From Planctomycetales bacterium 4484_123 (GTDB lineage: Bacteria; Planctomycetota; Phycisphaerae; SM23-33): 7,621 nucleotides of DNA. Both the position numbers and the translations under genes were made by a program. The stretch's first letter is position 1. The number at the start of each line of letters is the position of its first letter. The stretch lies in contig MVCS01000051.1 in the NCBI GenBank assembly GCA_002049885.1, forward strand, positions 1 through 7,621, in the 5' to 3' direction. Below, piece after piece: positions 6,777 through 7,621 of this stretch. The notes beneath the pieces are model-generated. The model had not been told where the DNA came from and searched no databases. It saw nothing but the letters and a program-made list of their open reading frames with translations.

Positions 6777-7134
6777 TTACGCTCGGCTTGAGGCTCCGTG
6801 CCGTTGCCGTGGGGAAGGGCAAGGCTCTATGCCAGGCGCGGTGAGAGGACTGGTGAACGATGGAGGAACGCTTGGTGCTCCGTGCTGGCTCGACGCCGGC
6901 CGCTCGTGGTGGCTCGGTAGTTCTGGCGCGTCTTCCGATGGGGGACAACTGCCGGAAGACGATGCGGTGCTCGTTCCTCCGCTGAGACCTGCGGGCTCGA
7001 CAGACCGGGCAGGTGTCTGACAAGAAATGTTGTCCTGGGCTCATTGTACCTGCGGTGTGAACTGGCCGCGGTGCGTGCCTCCGACGCTCGGCGCTCTTGT
7101 GAGCCGGAGGAAGGAAAGAGAGGAAGAGGGAAGG
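6777..7134 (+). promoter_or_regulatory. Long, potentially structured 5' leader of the rightward gene
   Basis: No convincing gene lies in this 358-nt stretch; short open frames in it lack protein-like composition or a ribosome-binding site. Visible complementarities: TTGCC/GGCAA (6804-6808 with 6818-6822); GGAGGAACG/CGTTCCTCC (6862-6870 with 6972-6980, 9 bp) enclosing GCTGGC/GCCGGC (6884-6889 with 6895-6900, one G-T) and CGTCTTCCG/CGGAAGACG (6929-6937 with 6953-6961, 9 bp); ACCTGC/GCAGGT (6987-6992 with 7009-7014); GACAA/TTGTC (7019-7023 with 7030-7034); CTGCGG/CCGCGG (7050-7055 with 7066-7071, one G-T). I cannot match it to a known riboswitch or to RNase P, tmRNA, SRP or 6S RNA. High GC makes short stems easy to find, but two nested 9-bp perfect stems are worth attention. 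It could equally be a separate small RNA, although I see no terminator before 7135. Confidence 0.4.
7106..7134 (+). promoter_or_regulatory. Polypurine tract with multiple Shine-Dalgarno-like sites
   Basis: Twenty-nine consecutive purines precede the ATG at 7135. They contain GGAGGAAGG (7106-7114), AGAGG (7119-7123) and GAGGG (7126-7130). The nearer two are at usable distances from the start and probably act as the ribosome-binding site; the strongest match lies more than 20 nt away and could serve as a standby site or as a pairing partner for the leader. Confidence 0.6.
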
Positions 7135-7621
7135 ATGAAAGGAATGCTCAAGCTCGCCGCCTTGGTGGTTGTCCTCGTGCTGCCGGTGGCCTCGGCTCAG
7201 GCATGGCTGATCGAACAGGTCGAGCCGGCCTCGGGGGCCGGCCTTGCCGAGGCCGTCGTCGTGCCCTTCGATTGGGATCTCGGCGTGGACTTGTTCGAAA
7301 TCCACAAGTATTTCCTGGTGGACGAACAGCCTTTGGTGCTGAAGTTCACGCGCGAGTCGGCCGACCAGGATACCATCCGCATTGTCGATGAGATCATCCT
7401 GAACATGTTTACCGTGCAGCAGCGCGACTGGGTGGACTATCACGTGCAATTGCTGGCCGGTCCGGGGCTGACGGTGAGCTTCATCGCGCCGGATGACGCC
7501 AGGGCCGTTCAGAAGTCCGGCGGGGCGAGCCGGTTGGGCGGCACGCCGGTCTCGGCCGGACCCGTGAGCATCAGTTGGCTGACGGCCGATCCCGCCGAGG
7601 TGGTTCCCTATGGCACCTTCG
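7135..7621 (+). CDS. Exported protein, N-terminal 162 residues (3' end off window)
   Basis: The frame stays open from the ATG at 7135 to the window end. It begins MKGMLKLAALVVVLVLPVAS, a classic signal peptide with cleavage likely after ASA at about residue 21. The mature part continues with acidic and aromatic beta-type sequence; MFTVQQRDWVDYHVQLL (about 94-110) followed by SFIAPDD resembles the 'tg..W.DyH..L' segment often seen in PEP-CTERM-sorted exported proteins of environmental bacteria. The sorting signal itself would be at the C-terminus, outside the window, so that assignment is inference. A strong purine-rich ribosome-binding region precedes the start. Codon 4 is a second ATG, but the first fits the Shine-Dalgarno spacing. 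It is transcribed divergently from the six-repeat paralogs and shares no obvious domain with them in the part seen. Confidence 0.8.
   Translation, partial: MKGMLKLAALVVVLVLPVASAQAWLIEQVEPASGAGLAEAVVVPFDWDLGVDLFEIHKYFLVDEQPLVLKFTRESADQDTIRIVDEIILNMFTVQQRDWVDYHVQLLAGPGLTVSFIAPDDARAVQKSGGASRLGGTPVSAGPVSISWLTADPAEVVPYGTF

Noticed and set aside
6766..7449. A 227-codon minus-strand frame including a CPVCRARR segment reminiscent of a zinc-binding pair
   Set aside because: Its upstream part is the in-register antisense of the signal-peptide gene starting at 7135. One Cys pair is not a motif, there is no matching ribosome-binding site, and the rest is Arg/Ser/His-rich noise.

Overview
The window is GC-rich, densely coding bacterial DNA with no tRNA, rRNA, insertion sequence or CRISPR array that I can see. 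Two long paralogous exported proteins are built from NGD-G-type beta repeats, one with a HEAT-like tail of a kind common in Planctomycetes. Together with a RicT/PSP1 gene beside metG and a PEP-CTERM-like exported protein, this suggests a planctomycete, perhaps a Phycisphaerae-type lineage. That assignment is inference; there is no phylogenetic marker I can place by eye beyond MetRS.

Layout. Positions 1-1020 (minus) hold the N-terminal 340 residues of methionyl-tRNA synthetase, cut off by the window edge. Positions 1217-2563 (minus) hold a RicT/PSP1-domain protein with a long basic tail and an extended -10 promoter just upstream. Positions 2761-4509 and 4549-6555 (minus) hold two tandem paralogous exported proteins of unrecognised family, separated by 39 nt and probably co-transcribed, with 4549-6555 upstream. 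Positions 6556-7134 are a 579-nt divergent intergenic region. It carries a consensus-like sigma70 promoter firing rightward, dyads over its -35, a strong hairpin and a leader of about 360 nt rich in potential RNA structure. Positions 7135-7621 (plus) begin a further exported protein that runs off the window.

How it fits together. The left third is housekeeping: translation (MetRS) and a factor linked in Bacillus subtilis to RNase Y-dependent mRNA processing. Linkage of ricT and the MetRS gene is also seen in B. subtilis. The right two thirds are devoted to exported proteins, with a divergent control region. The most interesting items are the tandem six-repeat paralogs, which look like an uncharacterised envelope protein family, and the leader of the rightward gene, where one pyrimidine-rich segment can pair either with an upstream partner or with the purine tract in front of the start codon.
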